A stretch of 64,000 nt of DNA, taken from Paractinoplanes pyxinae. GTDB taxonomy: Bacteria; Actinomycetota; Actinomycetes; Mycobacteriales; Micromonosporaceae. Position numbers and translations under genes: made by a program. Shown here piece by piece: positions 25,783-34,180 of the stretch. Numbering within the stretch: position 1 is the stretch's first letter; the number at the start of each line of letters is the position of its first letter. Location of the stretch: positions 1-64,000 of the forward strand of contig NZ_JAPNTZ010000022.1 in NCBI RefSeq assembly GCF_026626335.1, written 5' to 3'. The notes under the pieces were generated by a model. That model made no database searches and had not been told where the DNA came from. It was given only the letters and a program-made list of their open reading frames with translations.

Positions 25783-27174
25783 TCAGAGGCCGGAGAGCTG
25801 GCCGGCGAGCCAGTTGGACTGGTTCTTGAGCTTGCCCAGCGAGGTCTCGAGGTCGGAGTAGGTCTTCTGCAGCGCGGTCCGCTTGGCTGCGAGCCGGATG
25901 TCCCAGCCGCTGATCTGCGTGTTGAGGCCGTCGATCTCGTTCTTGCGGCCGGTGATGACCGAGGTGATGTTGACGGTCTGGTCGCCCGCGTACTTTTCCA
26001 TCTGGTCGGCGAACTCGATGCCGGCCGCCTGGATCTGCGACGGGTTCTCGTTGTAGGCGGTGGCGAACTTGGCCGAGTCGAAGGTCAGCTGGCCGGTCCG
26101 GTCCAGCGCCACACCGAACTTCGAGAGCGAGATCGAGATCTTCTCGAGGTTGGTCTTGGTGGCCGCGTCGGTCGGCTGGTTCTTGTCGTACGAGGGGTTC
26201 GTATAGGTCAGACCAAGGCTGATCTTGCTGAGCAGCGACTGCGAGATGTTGCGCACCGCGAAGTCGCCGGTCAGCGGCGAGCTCTTCTTGGTCGCCGCGT
26301 CGTACGCCGTCTGCTTGGCCACCTCGTTCAGCGTGCCGTTGGCCGCGTCCACCAGCGCCTGGATCTTGCTCGCGATGCCGCTGACGTCCTGGTCGGAGGT
26401 GACCGTGACGTCGTTCTCGAGCTTGGAGACGGTGATCGAGACACCCGGCATGAGCTTGCTGAAGGTGTTGGTGTCGCTGGTGACGGAGTAACCGCCGTTC
26501 GCGGCGTTGTCGTCGCCACCGCCGATGTCCAGCTGGGCGTTCGAGGCCGACGCCACGTTGGTCAGCGGCGAGGCGACGCCGTCGAGCCCGCTGTCGATCC
26601 GGAAGGCGTTGGCGGTGCCGGTCTTGGACCCGCTGATCTGCAGGATGTCGTTGGCGCCACCGGTGGTGACCACGGTCGCCTTGAGGCCGATGCCGGCCGC
26701 GTTGATCGCGGCGGCGACGCCCTTGGCCGACTTGTCGTCGCCCAGCGTGATCGTGTTGACCTTGTCGTTGGTGCTGCCGTCGAGCGGGCCGGTGGTGATC
26801 TGGATGGTGCCCGAGCTGATGTCGCCCGTGGTGGGCACCTTGGCCGTGGTGATCTGGTTCTTGGCCAGGCTCTTGACGTTGAACACGGTCGTGCCGGAGG
26901 CGCCGTTGGTGCCGGTCAGGGCGGTCGCCGTCACGGTGCTGGAGCTCGAGGTCGCCTTGACCGCGCGCCAGGTGCTGAGCTGACCCACGCCGTCGGCCGC
27001 GTTCTTGAGCGAGGTCAGCGCGGCGTTGACCGACTGGTAGGAGGCGACCGCGGTCTGGGCGGTGGTCACCTTCGTCTTGAGGCGGGTCTGGGGCGCGGCC
27101 TCGACCTGCATCAACGAGTTGATCATCGAGGACGTCTGAAGGCCGCTGACGAGTCCGTCTACCGAGCTGCTCAC
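25783..27174 (-). CDS. fliD: Flagellar filament cap protein FliD
   Basis: FliD caps the filament and folds incoming flagellin. The 463-residue protein has the N-terminal domain SSVDGLVSGLQTSSMINSLMQVEAAPQTRLKTKVT and the C-terminal ITGRKNEIDGLNTQISGWDIRLAAKRTALQKTYSDLETSLGKLKNQSNWL, both FliD hallmarks, around a Ser/Thr/Gly-rich middle. The gap to fliC (112 bases) contains a hairpin without a T run, so read-through from fliC is possible. Confidence 0.94.
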   Translation of the reverse strand: MSSSVDGLVSGLQTSSMINSLMQVEAAPQTRLKTKVTTAQTAVASYQSVNAALTSLKNAADGVGQLSTWRAVKATSSSSTVTATALTGTNGASGTTVFNVKSLAKNQITTAKVPTTGDISSGTIQITTGPLDGSTNDKVNTITLGDDKSAKGVAAAINAAGIGLKATVVTTGGANDILQISGSKTGTANAFRIDSGLDGVASPLTNVASASNAQLDIGGGDDNAANGGYSVTSDTNTFSKLMPGVSITVSKLENDVTVTSDQDVSGIASKIQALVDAANGTLNEVAKQTAYDAATKKSSPLTGDFAVRNISQSLLSKISLGLTYTNPSYDKNQPTDAATKTNLEKISISLSKFGVALDRTGQLTFDSAKFATAYNENPSQIQAAGIEFADQMEKYAGDQTVNITSVITGRKNEIDGLNTQISGWDIRLAAKRTALQKTYSDLETSLGKLKNQSNWLAGQLSGL

Positions 27175-27205
27175 CGGAGCCTGCCTTTCACTGCTGAACG
27201 AGAGC

Positions 27206-27236
27206 GGGGGCAGCCGCTTTTGACGGCTACCCCCAC
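27206..27236 (-). terminator. Hairpin between fliC and fliD, possible partial terminator
   Basis: An 11-bp stem with one mismatch (GGGGGCAGCCG against CGGCTACCCCC) and a 7-base loop. No T run follows on the minus strand, so it may be an attenuator or a 3' end processing site that lets fliC be expressed above fliD. Confidence 0.5.
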
Positions 27237-27286
27237 CTATTCGGTCGCTTGCACGAGATATTCAGTTGCTGACGGTGGCAGTTCGG

Positions 27287-28510
27287 TTAGCGCAGCAGCG
27301 AGAGAACGTTCTGCGCCGACTGGTTGGCCTGCGACAGCATCGAGGTGCCGGCCTGGGTCAGGATCTGCGACCGGGTGAACGACACCATCTCCTGGGCCAT
27401 GTCGGTGTCACGGATACGCGACTCCGACGCGGACAGGTTCTCGACGGCCACGTTCAGGTTGTTGATGGTGTGCTCGAAGCGGTTCTGCACAGCACCGAGC
27501 GTGGCGCGGCTCTCGGTGACCGACGACAGGGCCTTGTCGATCGCCTTGATGGCGGCGTCGGGGTCCTTGCTGAGGTCGAGCGACGCGGTGCCGAGCGTCT
27601 CGGAGTCGACGGCGCCGATCGAGATGCCGATCTTCTGGTTGGCGTTCGCGCCGACCTGGAATTTGCCGGTGTTGCCGCCGGTGGCCTCCTTGTTGGTGAG
27701 GTCGATCTTCGCCCCGCCCAGCACGGCGCCGGTGCCGTCGGCCACGGTGAAGTCGCCCGAGCCGGCCAGCGAGTAGGTCGTGTTGTTCTGCGCGTCGACC
27801 TTGGCCGACATGGTGAGCTCGTTGCCCTGGTAACCGGCCGCCTTGAGCGCCTTCTCGGTCGCCGAGTTCACGGCCTTGGCCAGGTCCTGAGCCGACGCGT
27901 CGGCCGGGAGGGCGCCCACGTTGACCGTGATGTCGCCACCCTTCGGAGTAGAGCCGCCCACCTTGCTGATGGTGAAGCTGAAGTCGGAGTTGGCACCGGC
28001 CGGAACGGCGGCCGCGGCGCCGCCCACGTTGGGCAGGCTGCTGGTCGCCGCGTCCGTGTACTTCGACTTCACCGTGTTGCCGAACGACCCGTCGAGCAGG
28101 TTCTGCTTGCCGAACGCGGTGCTCTTGCCGATCCGGTCGAGCTCCTGGTTCAGCTGGGCCATTTCCTTGTTGGTGGCCTCGGCGGCCGAGGAGTCGGTCG
28201 CGCCGGAGTTCGCCGCCTGCACCGACAGGTCACGCATGCGCTGCAGGATGGCGGTCGTCTCGTTGAGCGCGCCTTCAGCGGTCTGCGCGACGCTGACCCC
28301 GTCCTGCGTGTTGCGGACGGCGACCTTCAGACCGCCGACCTGCGAGCGCAGGCCCTCGGAGATGGACAGACCGGCCGCGTCGTCGGCGGCCCGGTTGATG
28401 CGGAAACCACTGGACAACTTCTCCAGCGACTTCGACATCTGGCTGTCGGTGACCGACAGGTTCCGGTAGGCGTTCTGCGCGGCGATGTTCTGATTGATGC
28501 GAAGACCCAT
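27287..28510 (-). CDS. fliC: Flagellin FliC
   Basis: The filament subunit. The 407-residue protein has the flagellin N-terminal D0/D1 region (MGLRINQNIAAQNAYRNL ... LSSGFRINRAADDAAGLSISE) and C-terminal region (ATLGAVQNRFEHTINNLNVAVENLSASESRIRDTDMAQEMVSFTRSQIL), with a Gly/Ala/Thr-rich middle exposed on the surface. The open frame runs to 28681, but ATG 28510 has AAGGAGGA 7 bases upstream and is the normal flagellin start. Its leader carries a promoter and a likely CsrA-binding hairpin, described separately. Confidence 0.97.
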   Translation of the reverse strand: MGLRINQNIAAQNAYRNLSVTDSQMSKSLEKLSSGFRINRAADDAAGLSISEGLRSQVGGLKVAVRNTQDGVSVAQTAEGALNETTAILQRMRDLSVQAANSGATDSSAAEATNKEMAQLNQELDRIGKSTAFGKQNLLDGSFGNTVKSKYTDAATSSLPNVGGAAAAVPAGANSDFSFTISKVGGSTPKGGDITVNVGALPADASAQDLAKAVNSATEKALKAAGYQGNELTMSAKVDAQNNTTYSLAGSGDFTVADGTGAVLGGAKIDLTNKEATGGNTGKFQVGANANQKIGISIGAVDSETLGTASLDLSKDPDAAIKAIDKALSSVTESRATLGAVQNRFEHTINNLNVAVENLSASESRIRDTDMAQEMVSFTRSQILTQAGTSMLSQANQSAQNVLSLLR

Positions 28511-28539
28511 GAGTGCTTCCTCCTTGAGGGGTCTTGGAG

Positions 28540-28558
28540 CGGCCCATCCATGGGGCCG
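28540..28558 (-). promoter_or_regulatory. Probable CsrA-binding hairpin in the fliC leader
   Basis: On the minus strand a 6-bp stem CGGCCC/GGGCCG presents the loop CATGGAT, so GGA sits in a hairpin loop as in high-affinity CsrA sites. A second GGA pair lies in the Shine-Dalgarno AAGGAGGA about 25 bases downstream, and CTCC/GGAG pairing could cover it. This is the two-site layout by which CsrA represses flagellin translation in Bacillus. csrA and its antagonist fliW are 3.5 kb away. Confidence 0.6.
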
Positions 28559-28577
28559 TGGCTCTACGCCAGGCCGA

Positions 28578-28603
28578 TCGGCGCGGTGCCGACGGTTCAT
28601 GAG
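28578..28603 (-). promoter_or_regulatory. Candidate FliA-type promoter of fliC
   Basis: On the minus strand CTCA, 17 bases, GCCGATCG, predicting a transcript start near 28570 and a leader of about 60 bases containing the CsrA-type hairpin. Confidence 0.75.
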
Positions 28604-28698
28604 CAGTCTGCGAGATTCCCGCGGCGATTTCCGGCGAATACGAAGAAACCTGAATCCAACTCGCATGAACCCGGAATGCACCGGATCGGGGGAAATCC

Positions 28699-28724
28699 CT
28701 CAGCGGAGTCGCACCCGTGCCGAC
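28699..28724 (+). promoter_or_regulatory. Candidate FliA-type promoter of the flgN operon
   Basis: CTCA, 16 bases, GCCGAC, 57 bases before the flgN GTG; divergent from the fliC promoter about 100 bases away. Confidence 0.7.
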
Positions 28725-28780
28725 GTGTCCGAATGAGCGGGTTCGTTCGGGCCCGACCGAAGGCGAGACGGAGGACCAGG

Positions 28781-29266
28781 GTGAGTCTCACCGACCTGGC
28801 CAGCGTCCTGTGGCGTTCACGTGAGCTGCTCGAGATGCTGCTGTTCAAGCTCGAGGAGGAGCAGTTGCTCCTCGCGGCCAACCGCTCGCGCTGGCTCAGC
28901 CACGCCACCCGCGAGGTCGAGGTGGTGCTCGAACAGATCCGGCAGACCGAGGTCATCCGGGCCGCCTACGCGCAGGACGTCGCGGTCGAGCTCGGACTTC
29001 CCCCGGAGGCCTCGCTGGGCGAGCTCGCCGACGCCGCCCCCGCTCCCTGGTTCGACCTGTTGCACCAGCACCGCAAGGCGTTCCTGCTGCTGACCTCCGA
29101 GATCAGCGCGCTCGCCGACGTCAACCGAGACCTGCTCACAGCCGGCCAGCGCGCAGCTCGCGAAACCATGCTCGCGTTCGCCGAAACTGTGGAAACCTAC
29201 GGACCGCAGGGCCAGACCGTTTCCGGCGGCGTGCGCCGCTCCAGCCTGGTGGATGAGGCGATCTGA
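28781..29266 (+). CDS. flgN: FlgN family flagellar chaperone
   Basis: FlgN-type chaperones bind the hook-filament junction proteins FlgK and FlgL, the next two genes. The 161-residue product is almost all helix, with LWRSRELLEMLLFKLEEEQLLLAANRSRWLSHATREVEVVLEQIR in the FlgN-like N-terminal half. The long frame from 27266 runs antisense to fliC and is not coding; GTG 28781 has GGAGGACC just upstream. Sequence match to FlgN is moderate; context makes the call strong. Confidence 0.85.
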   Translation: MSLTDLASVLWRSRELLEMLLFKLEEEQLLLAANRSRWLSHATREVEVVLEQIRQTEVIRAAYAQDVAVELGLPPEASLGELADAAPAPWFDLLHQHRKAFLLLTSEISALADVNRDLLTAGQRAARETMLAFAETVETYGPQGQTVSGGVRRSSLVDEAI

Positions 29267-29267
29267 G

Positions 29268-30677
29268 ATGGCTAGCAGCTTCAGTGGAATCAACACGGCG
29301 CTCACCTCGCTCTACGCGCAGCGCCGGGGCCTGGACGTCACGGGCCAGAACATCGCCAACGCGAACACCGAGGGCTACACCAAGCAACGGGTACGCATGG
29401 CGTCCCAGACGGGCAGCCTGAACCCCGGTGTGTACGCGACGACCACGCAGGTCGGCAACGGCGTGACGGTGGCCGGCGTGGAGCGCGGCCGCAACGCGTA
29501 CCTGGAGGAACGGGGTCGCACCGAACACGCGAACTCCGCCTACCTGTCGACCCAGAAGGCCACGTACAACCAGATCGAAAGCGTCCTGGCCGAGCCGAGC
29601 GACACCGCGCTGCAGGCCCGTCTGCACGACATGTGGGACGGCTGGAACGACGTCGCCAACAACTGGCAGGACCCGTCGACCCGCTCGTCACTGCTCGAGA
29701 AGAGCCGGACCGTCGCCATTACGCTGAACGACACCCGCGGCTCGCTCGCCAATCAGTTCGGCGCGAACCTGAACGAGATGAGCGCGTACGTCGACCAGGT
29801 CAACACGATGGCCGACAACATCGCGCAGATGAACAACCAGGTCGTGGTGGCCCGGGCGGCCGGTCTCGAGACCAACGAGCTGCAGGACCAGCGCGACGTG
29901 GCCATCATGAAGCTCTCGGAGCTGGTCGGCGCCACCACCGAGGCCAAGCCGAACGGCTCGGTCAACGTCTACGTCGGCACGTCCCCGCTGGTCAGCGACT
30001 TCTCGACGCGCAAGCTGGAGCTCTCGGGGCCGCCCAACCTCGACTCCTGGGACGCCGGCACGCAGGTCGCCCTGAAGTGGAAGGGCACCGACACGACGGC
30101 CGTGCCCGGCGGCACCATGGGCTCGATGCTCGACACGATGAACACCATCATCCCGGGCATCACCAAGCAGCTCGACGACGTGGCCAAGTCGCTCGCGACC
30201 AGCGTCAACGGCCTGACCACGACGGCGTACGACGTGAACGGCGACCCGGGCACCGCGTTCTTCTCGGGCACGACCGCCCGCGACATCAAGGTCGCGATCG
30301 ACGACCCGGACAAGGTCGCCTTCTCGGCCGGCAACCCCAAGGCCGTGCCGCCCGCGGTCGCCGCGATCGACAACGACAAGGCCGACGAGCTGGCCGCGCT
30401 GGGCACCTCGCAGAGCGGGCCGGACGCGATCTATCAGCAGGCGATCGGCCAGCTCGGTGTGGCGTCGCAGGCCTCGGCCCGGCGCAGCGAGATCCAGGAC
30501 GCCGTCCGCGACCAGGTCGACACGTCGCGCGAGGCCGAGTCGGGGGTCAACCTCGACGAGGAGATGACCAACCTGCTGACCTTCCAGCGCGGGTACGAGG
30601 CCGCCTCCCGGGTGCTGACCACGATCGACTCGATGCTCGATCAGCTGATCAACCGCACCGGCCTCGTCGGCCGATGA
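29268..30677 (+). CDS. flgK: Flagellar hook-filament junction protein FlgK
   Basis: FlgK (HAP1) joins hook and filament. The 469-residue protein has the N-terminal motif FSGINTALTSLYAQRRGLDVTGQNIANANTEGYTKQRV and the C-terminal VNLDEEMTNLLTFQRGYEAASRVLTTIDSMLDQLINRTG. ATG 29268, one base after the flgN stop, is preferred to 29253, which lies inside flgN. It is followed 28 bases later by flgL. Confidence 0.96.
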   Translation: MASSFSGINTALTSLYAQRRGLDVTGQNIANANTEGYTKQRVRMASQTGSLNPGVYATTTQVGNGVTVAGVERGRNAYLEERGRTEHANSAYLSTQKATYNQIESVLAEPSDTALQARLHDMWDGWNDVANNWQDPSTRSSLLEKSRTVAITLNDTRGSLANQFGANLNEMSAYVDQVNTMADNIAQMNNQVVVARAAGLETNELQDQRDVAIMKLSELVGATTEAKPNGSVNVYVGTSPLVSDFSTRKLELSGPPNLDSWDAGTQVALKWKGTDTTAVPGGTMGSMLDTMNTIIPGITKQLDDVAKSLATSVNGLTTTAYDVNGDPGTAFFSGTTARDIKVAIDDPDKVAFSAGNPKAVPPAVAAIDNDKADELAALGTSQSGPDAIYQQAIGQLGVASQASARRSEIQDAVRDQVDTSREAESGVNLDEEMTNLLTFQRGYEAASRVLTTIDSMLDQLINRTGLVGR

Positions 30678-30705
30678 CCGCGCGGCCGCGTCGTAGGGGG
30701 ATCGC

Positions 30706-31602
30706 ATGACCATTCCGAGCAGAGTCACCGACACCAGCATGCGGCACCGCATGCTGGGCGACCTCAACCGCAGCATGGCCCGGGGCCAGAAGCTGCAGGA
30801 GCAGATCTCCAGCGGCAAGCAGCTCAGCCGGCCGTCCGACTCTCCAACCGGGACAGTCACGTCGCTGCAGCTGCGCGGCGAGATGCGAGCCACCCAGCAG
30901 TTCGCCCGCAACGCCGACGACGGGCTGGGCTGGCTGGGCACCATTCAGGACAAGCTCGGCGACGCGTCGGGTCAGATCATCCGCGTACGCGATCTGACCG
31001 TGCAGGGTCTGAGTTCGGCCAACAACGCGTCGGCCCGTGAGGCGATCGCCGTCGAGATCGACAACATTCGCCAGTCGATGATCGGCGAGGCCAACACCAA
31101 ATACCTGGGCCGGCCGGTTTTCGGCGGGACCACACCGGGCGCGGTGGCGTTCGACGACACCGGTAAGTACGTCGGGAACGACGGGCAGACCACCCGCACG
31201 GTCGGACCGAACGCCAAGGTCCGGATCGACACGACCGGCGCCGAGGCGTTCGGCGCGGAAGGAAGCGACACTCAGCTCTTCAAGGTGCTGGGTGACCTTT
31301 CCGCAGCGCTTCGCAGCAATGACGACATGGCGCTGAACACGGGCCTGAGCAACCTCGATACGGCCCACGATTTACTAAAGTCCACCCTTTCGGACGTTGG
31401 CGCCCGATATAATCGGATTACGCAGATGAAGCAGTCCGCTGATGATCATTTGCTCTCCGTGACGTCGCAGCTGTCCGACATCGAAGACGTCGACCTGCCC
31501 AAGGCGATCATGGAATTGCAGATCCAGCAGACGTCTTATCAGGCCGCCCTGGCCGCCTCGGCCAAGGTGATCCAGCCCTCGCTCATCGATTTCCTGAGGT
31601 GA
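30706..31602 (+). CDS. flgL: Flagellar hook-filament junction protein FlgL
   Basis: FlgL (HAP3) is the second junction protein and a flagellin relative. The 298-residue protein shows RVTDTSMRHRMLGDLNRSMARGQKLQEQISSGKQLSRPSDSP at the N-terminus and IEDVDLPKAIMELQIQQTSYQAALAASAKVIQPSLIDFL at the C-terminus. It is coupled to fliW. Confidence 0.95.
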   Translation: MTIPSRVTDTSMRHRMLGDLNRSMARGQKLQEQISSGKQLSRPSDSPTGTVTSLQLRGEMRATQQFARNADDGLGWLGTIQDKLGDASGQIIRVRDLTVQGLSSANNASAREAIAVEIDNIRQSMIGEANTKYLGRPVFGGTTPGAVAFDDTGKYVGNDGQTTRTVGPNAKVRIDTTGAEAFGAEGSDTQLFKVLGDLSAALRSNDDMALNTGLSNLDTAHDLLKSTLSDVGARYNRITQMKQSADDHLLSVTSQLSDIEDVDLPKAIMELQIQQTSYQAALAASAKVIQPSLIDFLR

Positions 31603-31604
31603 CC

Positions 31605-32042
31605 ATGACTACTCGCACCGCGTCCCGAACCACTGAGGACACCATGATCGACCCGTCGCTGGGCCTGCCCACCATCACGATGGCGGTGCCCATGCCCGGC
31701 TTCCCGGCTCACCGGGAATTCGTCCTGGTGCGGCTCAACGAAGACGGCCTGCTCTACGCGTTCACGTCCACCGAGGACCCCGACCTGCGCTTCCTCGTCG
31801 CGCCGCCGGAGCCCTTCTTCCCGGACTATGCGCCCGAGCTCGAGGCCGACGTCTTCGCCGCGCTCAACACCAAGGACCCGGACCGGCTCCTGCTGCTGAC
31901 CGTCATCACGGCCGGCGCCAACGAGACCACGGCCAACCTGATGGCGCCGATCGTGGTCGACCGCGACACCATGCGGGCCATGCAGGTCGTGCTGAGCGGC
32001 TCGGGTTTCCCGGTCCGCGCGGTCATGAACCCGGTCTACTGA
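31605..32042 (+). CDS. fliW: Flagellar assembly factor FliW, CsrA antagonist
   Basis: FliW binds either flagellin or CsrA; free FliW sequesters CsrA and allows fliC translation. The 145-residue protein has the FliW fold sequence GFPAHREFVLVRLNEDGLLYAFTSTEDPDLRFLVAPPEPFFPDYAPEL and ends with TANLMAPIVVDRDTMRAMQVVL, the conserved C-terminal block. ATG 31605 (GAGG 5 bases upstream) is preferred to GTG 31599, which overlaps the flgL stop. csrA follows after 99 bases. Confidence 0.93.
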   Translation: MTTRTASRTTEDTMIDPSLGLPTITMAVPMPGFPAHREFVLVRLNEDGLLYAFTSTEDPDLRFLVAPPEPFFPDYAPELEADVFAALNTKDPDRLLLLTVITAGANETTANLMAPIVVDRDTMRAMQVVLSGSGFPVRAVMNPVY

Positions 32043-32141
32043 CGCTGCCTGTTCACGAAGGATCAGCCGGCGCGGTCGCGGGCTCGCGACCGCGCCCGGC
32101 TCGCGATGCTGTCCGTCCACGGATGGAGGAGGGCACCGACG

Positions 32142-32384
32142 ATGCTCGTACTGACCCGGCGCTCCGGGGAGAGCGTGATGATCGGCGACACGGTCGTCAT
32201 CACCGTGCTCGAGGCGCGTGGCGACGTGATCCGGCTGGGCATCCAGGCTCCGCGTGACGTTCAGGTGCATCGCGAAGAGGTGTACCGGGAGCTGCAGACA
32301 TCCAACCGAGAGGCCGCTTCGCCCACACAGGACGAGGTGCGGGCGGTCAGTAAGATGCTGCAACCACCGACCACATCGGACTGA
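32142..32384 (+). CDS. csrA: Carbon storage regulator CsrA
   Basis: CsrA is a dimeric RNA-binding translational repressor that recognises GGA in hairpin loops. The 80-residue protein has MLVLTRRSGESVMIGDTVVITVLEARGDVIRLGIQAPRDVQVHREEVY, including the RNA-binding R6/R7 and the C-terminal R near 44 of the family, plus a 25-residue Ser/Thr-rich tail. ATG 32142 follows a GGAGGAGGG site. The fliW-csrA pair and the GGA hairpin in the fliC leader make fliC the likely main target. Confidence 0.95.
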   Translation: MLVLTRRSGESVMIGDTVVITVLEARGDVIRLGIQAPRDVQVHREEVYRELQTSNREAASPTQDEVRAVSKMLQPPTTSD

Positions 32385-32392
32385 AGCAGTGC

Positions 32393-32430
32393 CGAACGCC
32401 CCGTCGCCGGTCGACGGGGCGTTCGTTTTT
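32393..32430 (+). terminator. Rho-independent terminator after csrA
   Basis: A perfect 14-bp stem (CGAACGCCCCGTCG and its complement) with a 5-base loop, followed by TTTTT. It ends the flgN-flgK-flgL-fliW-csrA unit. Confidence 0.9.
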
Positions 32431-32526
32431 CCCCGGATTTGGCCAAAAGCTGATCCTGAGCGCCGAAAGAACTGAAAACTGTTCATAACCGCGCACGCGG
32501 TCAGCACCGGCGTCCAAGGGGGATCG

Positions 32527-34071
32527 ATGTCGCGATTGGCGCACCTCGGCATTGCCAAACGGCTCGGACTGATTGTGGCGGTCGGCGCCGTCATGCTGGG
32601 CGCGCTGGCTGCCATCTCGCTCTCCGGCCAGAACCGGTTGTCCGCCCAGGGCAACAACGTCTCGCGCCTGCAGGCCTGTCAGGCCGCCATGAACCACCTC
32701 GACACCCGGCAGAGCGAGCTCAAGGTGGACGCCTACCGGTCGGCGCTCGGCCAGGACGTGAGCCAGGACGTCGTCGACGACGTGCAGTCGGCCACCGAGG
32801 CCGCGGACGCCGTGCAGGCGTGCGGACTGCCGGACGACATGGCGCAGACGTTCACCCAGGACCGGCCGGCCTTCGTCGACTTCGGACAGTTCATCTCCGA
32901 CTTCGTCGGCTCCGCGGACAAGCGTAGCCGGATCGGTCAGATCGCCGAGCGCAACAACGCGACCGACGACGCGCTGGGGGCGCTGCTCGACCGGGTCACC
33001 GCCGCCGTGGACACCGAGCGGGGCGACATGGCCAGCACGATCAGCAGCACCCGGACGCTCTCGATCGTCGTCGCCGTGGCCGGGCTCGTGCTGCTGATCG
33101 GCCTGGCCATCCCGCTGGCCCGCTCGATCCTGGTGCCGGTGCGGCAGCTCGGCGCCGTCATCGAGGCGCTGGCCCGCGGCGACCTGACCAACCGCAGCGG
33201 CATCACCAGCCGCGACGAGCTGGGCCGGATGGCGGCCGGCCTGGACGGCGCCCTGGAGTCGATCCGCGACTCGCTCACCACGATCGGCCACGACGCCGAT
33301 GCCCTGGCCGGCGCGGCCAGTGAGCTGTCGGCGGTGGCCGCGCAGATCGCCGAGGCGGCCCAGCGCACCGACCGGCAGTCGGCCTCGGCCTCGACCGAGG
33401 CGGACGAGATCTCCCGCAACGTGCAGACGGTGGCGGCCGGCGCCGAGGAGATGGGCCTGGCGATCCGGGAGATCTCCCGCAACACCAGCGAATCGGCCCA
33501 GATCGCGGCGGTGGCCGTGGCCGAGGCGGCCCGGGCCACCGAGACGGTCCGTCAGCTGGGCGACTCGTCGGCCGAGATCGGCAACGTCATCAAGCTGATC
33601 ACCTCGATCGCCGAGCAGACCAACCTGCTGGCCCTGAACGCCACCATCGAGGCGGCCCGGGCCGGCGAGGCCGGCAAGGGCTTCGCCGTGGTCGCCAGCG
33701 AGGTCAAGGACCTGGCCCAGGAGACGGCCCGGGCGACCGAGGACATCGGCACCCGGGTCGCGGCGATCCAGCAGGACACCGGTGGGGCGGTCGAGGTCAT
33801 CTCGCGGATCAGCGAGGTCATCGCCCAGATCAACGACTTCCAGACGACGATCGCCTCCGCCGTCGAGCAGCAGACGGCCACCACCGGCGAGATGAGCCGC
33901 AGCATCGCCGAGGTGGCGAACGGCTCGGCCCGCATCGCCGGCAACATCTCCGACGTCTCGACGGCCAGCGCCGAGGCCGTACGCGGCGTCGAGCAGACTC
34001 GCACCGCGTCCGACGGCGTGGCGCACACCGCCGACGAACTGCGCAGCCTGGTCAGCGCCTTCCGGCTGTGA
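32527..34071 (+). CDS. Methyl-accepting chemotaxis protein
   Basis: A membrane chemoreceptor of 514 residues. One membrane helix at 12-32, a 140-residue periplasmic four-helix sensor, a second helix at about 177-197, a HAMP domain (PVRQLGAVIEALARGDLTNRSGITSRDELGRMAAGLD) and a signalling domain with the conserved hairpin tip (IAEQTNLLALNATIEAARAGEAGKGFAVVASEVKDLAQETARATEDI). No C-terminal CheR/CheB tether pentapeptide is present. GGGGG lies just before the ATG. The ligand is unknown. A GCCGAAAG box at 32461 lacks a CTCA partner. Confidence 0.95.
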   Translation: MSRLAHLGIAKRLGLIVAVGAVMLGALAAISLSGQNRLSAQGNNVSRLQACQAAMNHLDTRQSELKVDAYRSALGQDVSQDVVDDVQSATEAADAVQACGLPDDMAQTFTQDRPAFVDFGQFISDFVGSADKRSRIGQIAERNNATDDALGALLDRVTAAVDTERGDMASTISSTRTLSIVVAVAGLVLLIGLAIPLARSILVPVRQLGAVIEALARGDLTNRSGITSRDELGRMAAGLDGALESIRDSLTTIGHDADALAGAASELSAVAAQIAEAAQRTDRQSASASTEADEISRNVQTVAAGAEEMGLAIREISRNTSESAQIAAVAVAEAARATETVRQLGDSSAEIGNVIKLITSIAEQTNLLALNATIEAARAGEAGKGFAVVASEVKDLAQETARATEDIGTRVAAIQQDTGGAVEVISRISEVIAQINDFQTTIASAVEQQTATTGEMSRSIAEVANGSARIAGNISDVSTASAEAVRGVEQTRTASDGVAHTADELRSLVSAFRL

Positions 34072-34180
34072 CGCCGCGCACCCGGACTGCACCGGCCCGT
34101 AACCAGGGTTGACAACACCGCGACCGCATTCTTCTTTCTCAGACGGGAAGAGCCCGTCGAGCATCAGGCTGGGAGAGACA

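Noticed and set aside
27266-28780. Long plus-strand frame leading into flgN
   Set aside because: Most of it is antisense to fliC; only the part from the GTG at 28781 has a ribosome-binding site and FlgN-like sequence.
32461-32466. GCCGAA upstream of the chemoreceptor as a flagellar promoter
   Set aside because: The -35 position reads GGCC, so only half of the motif is present.
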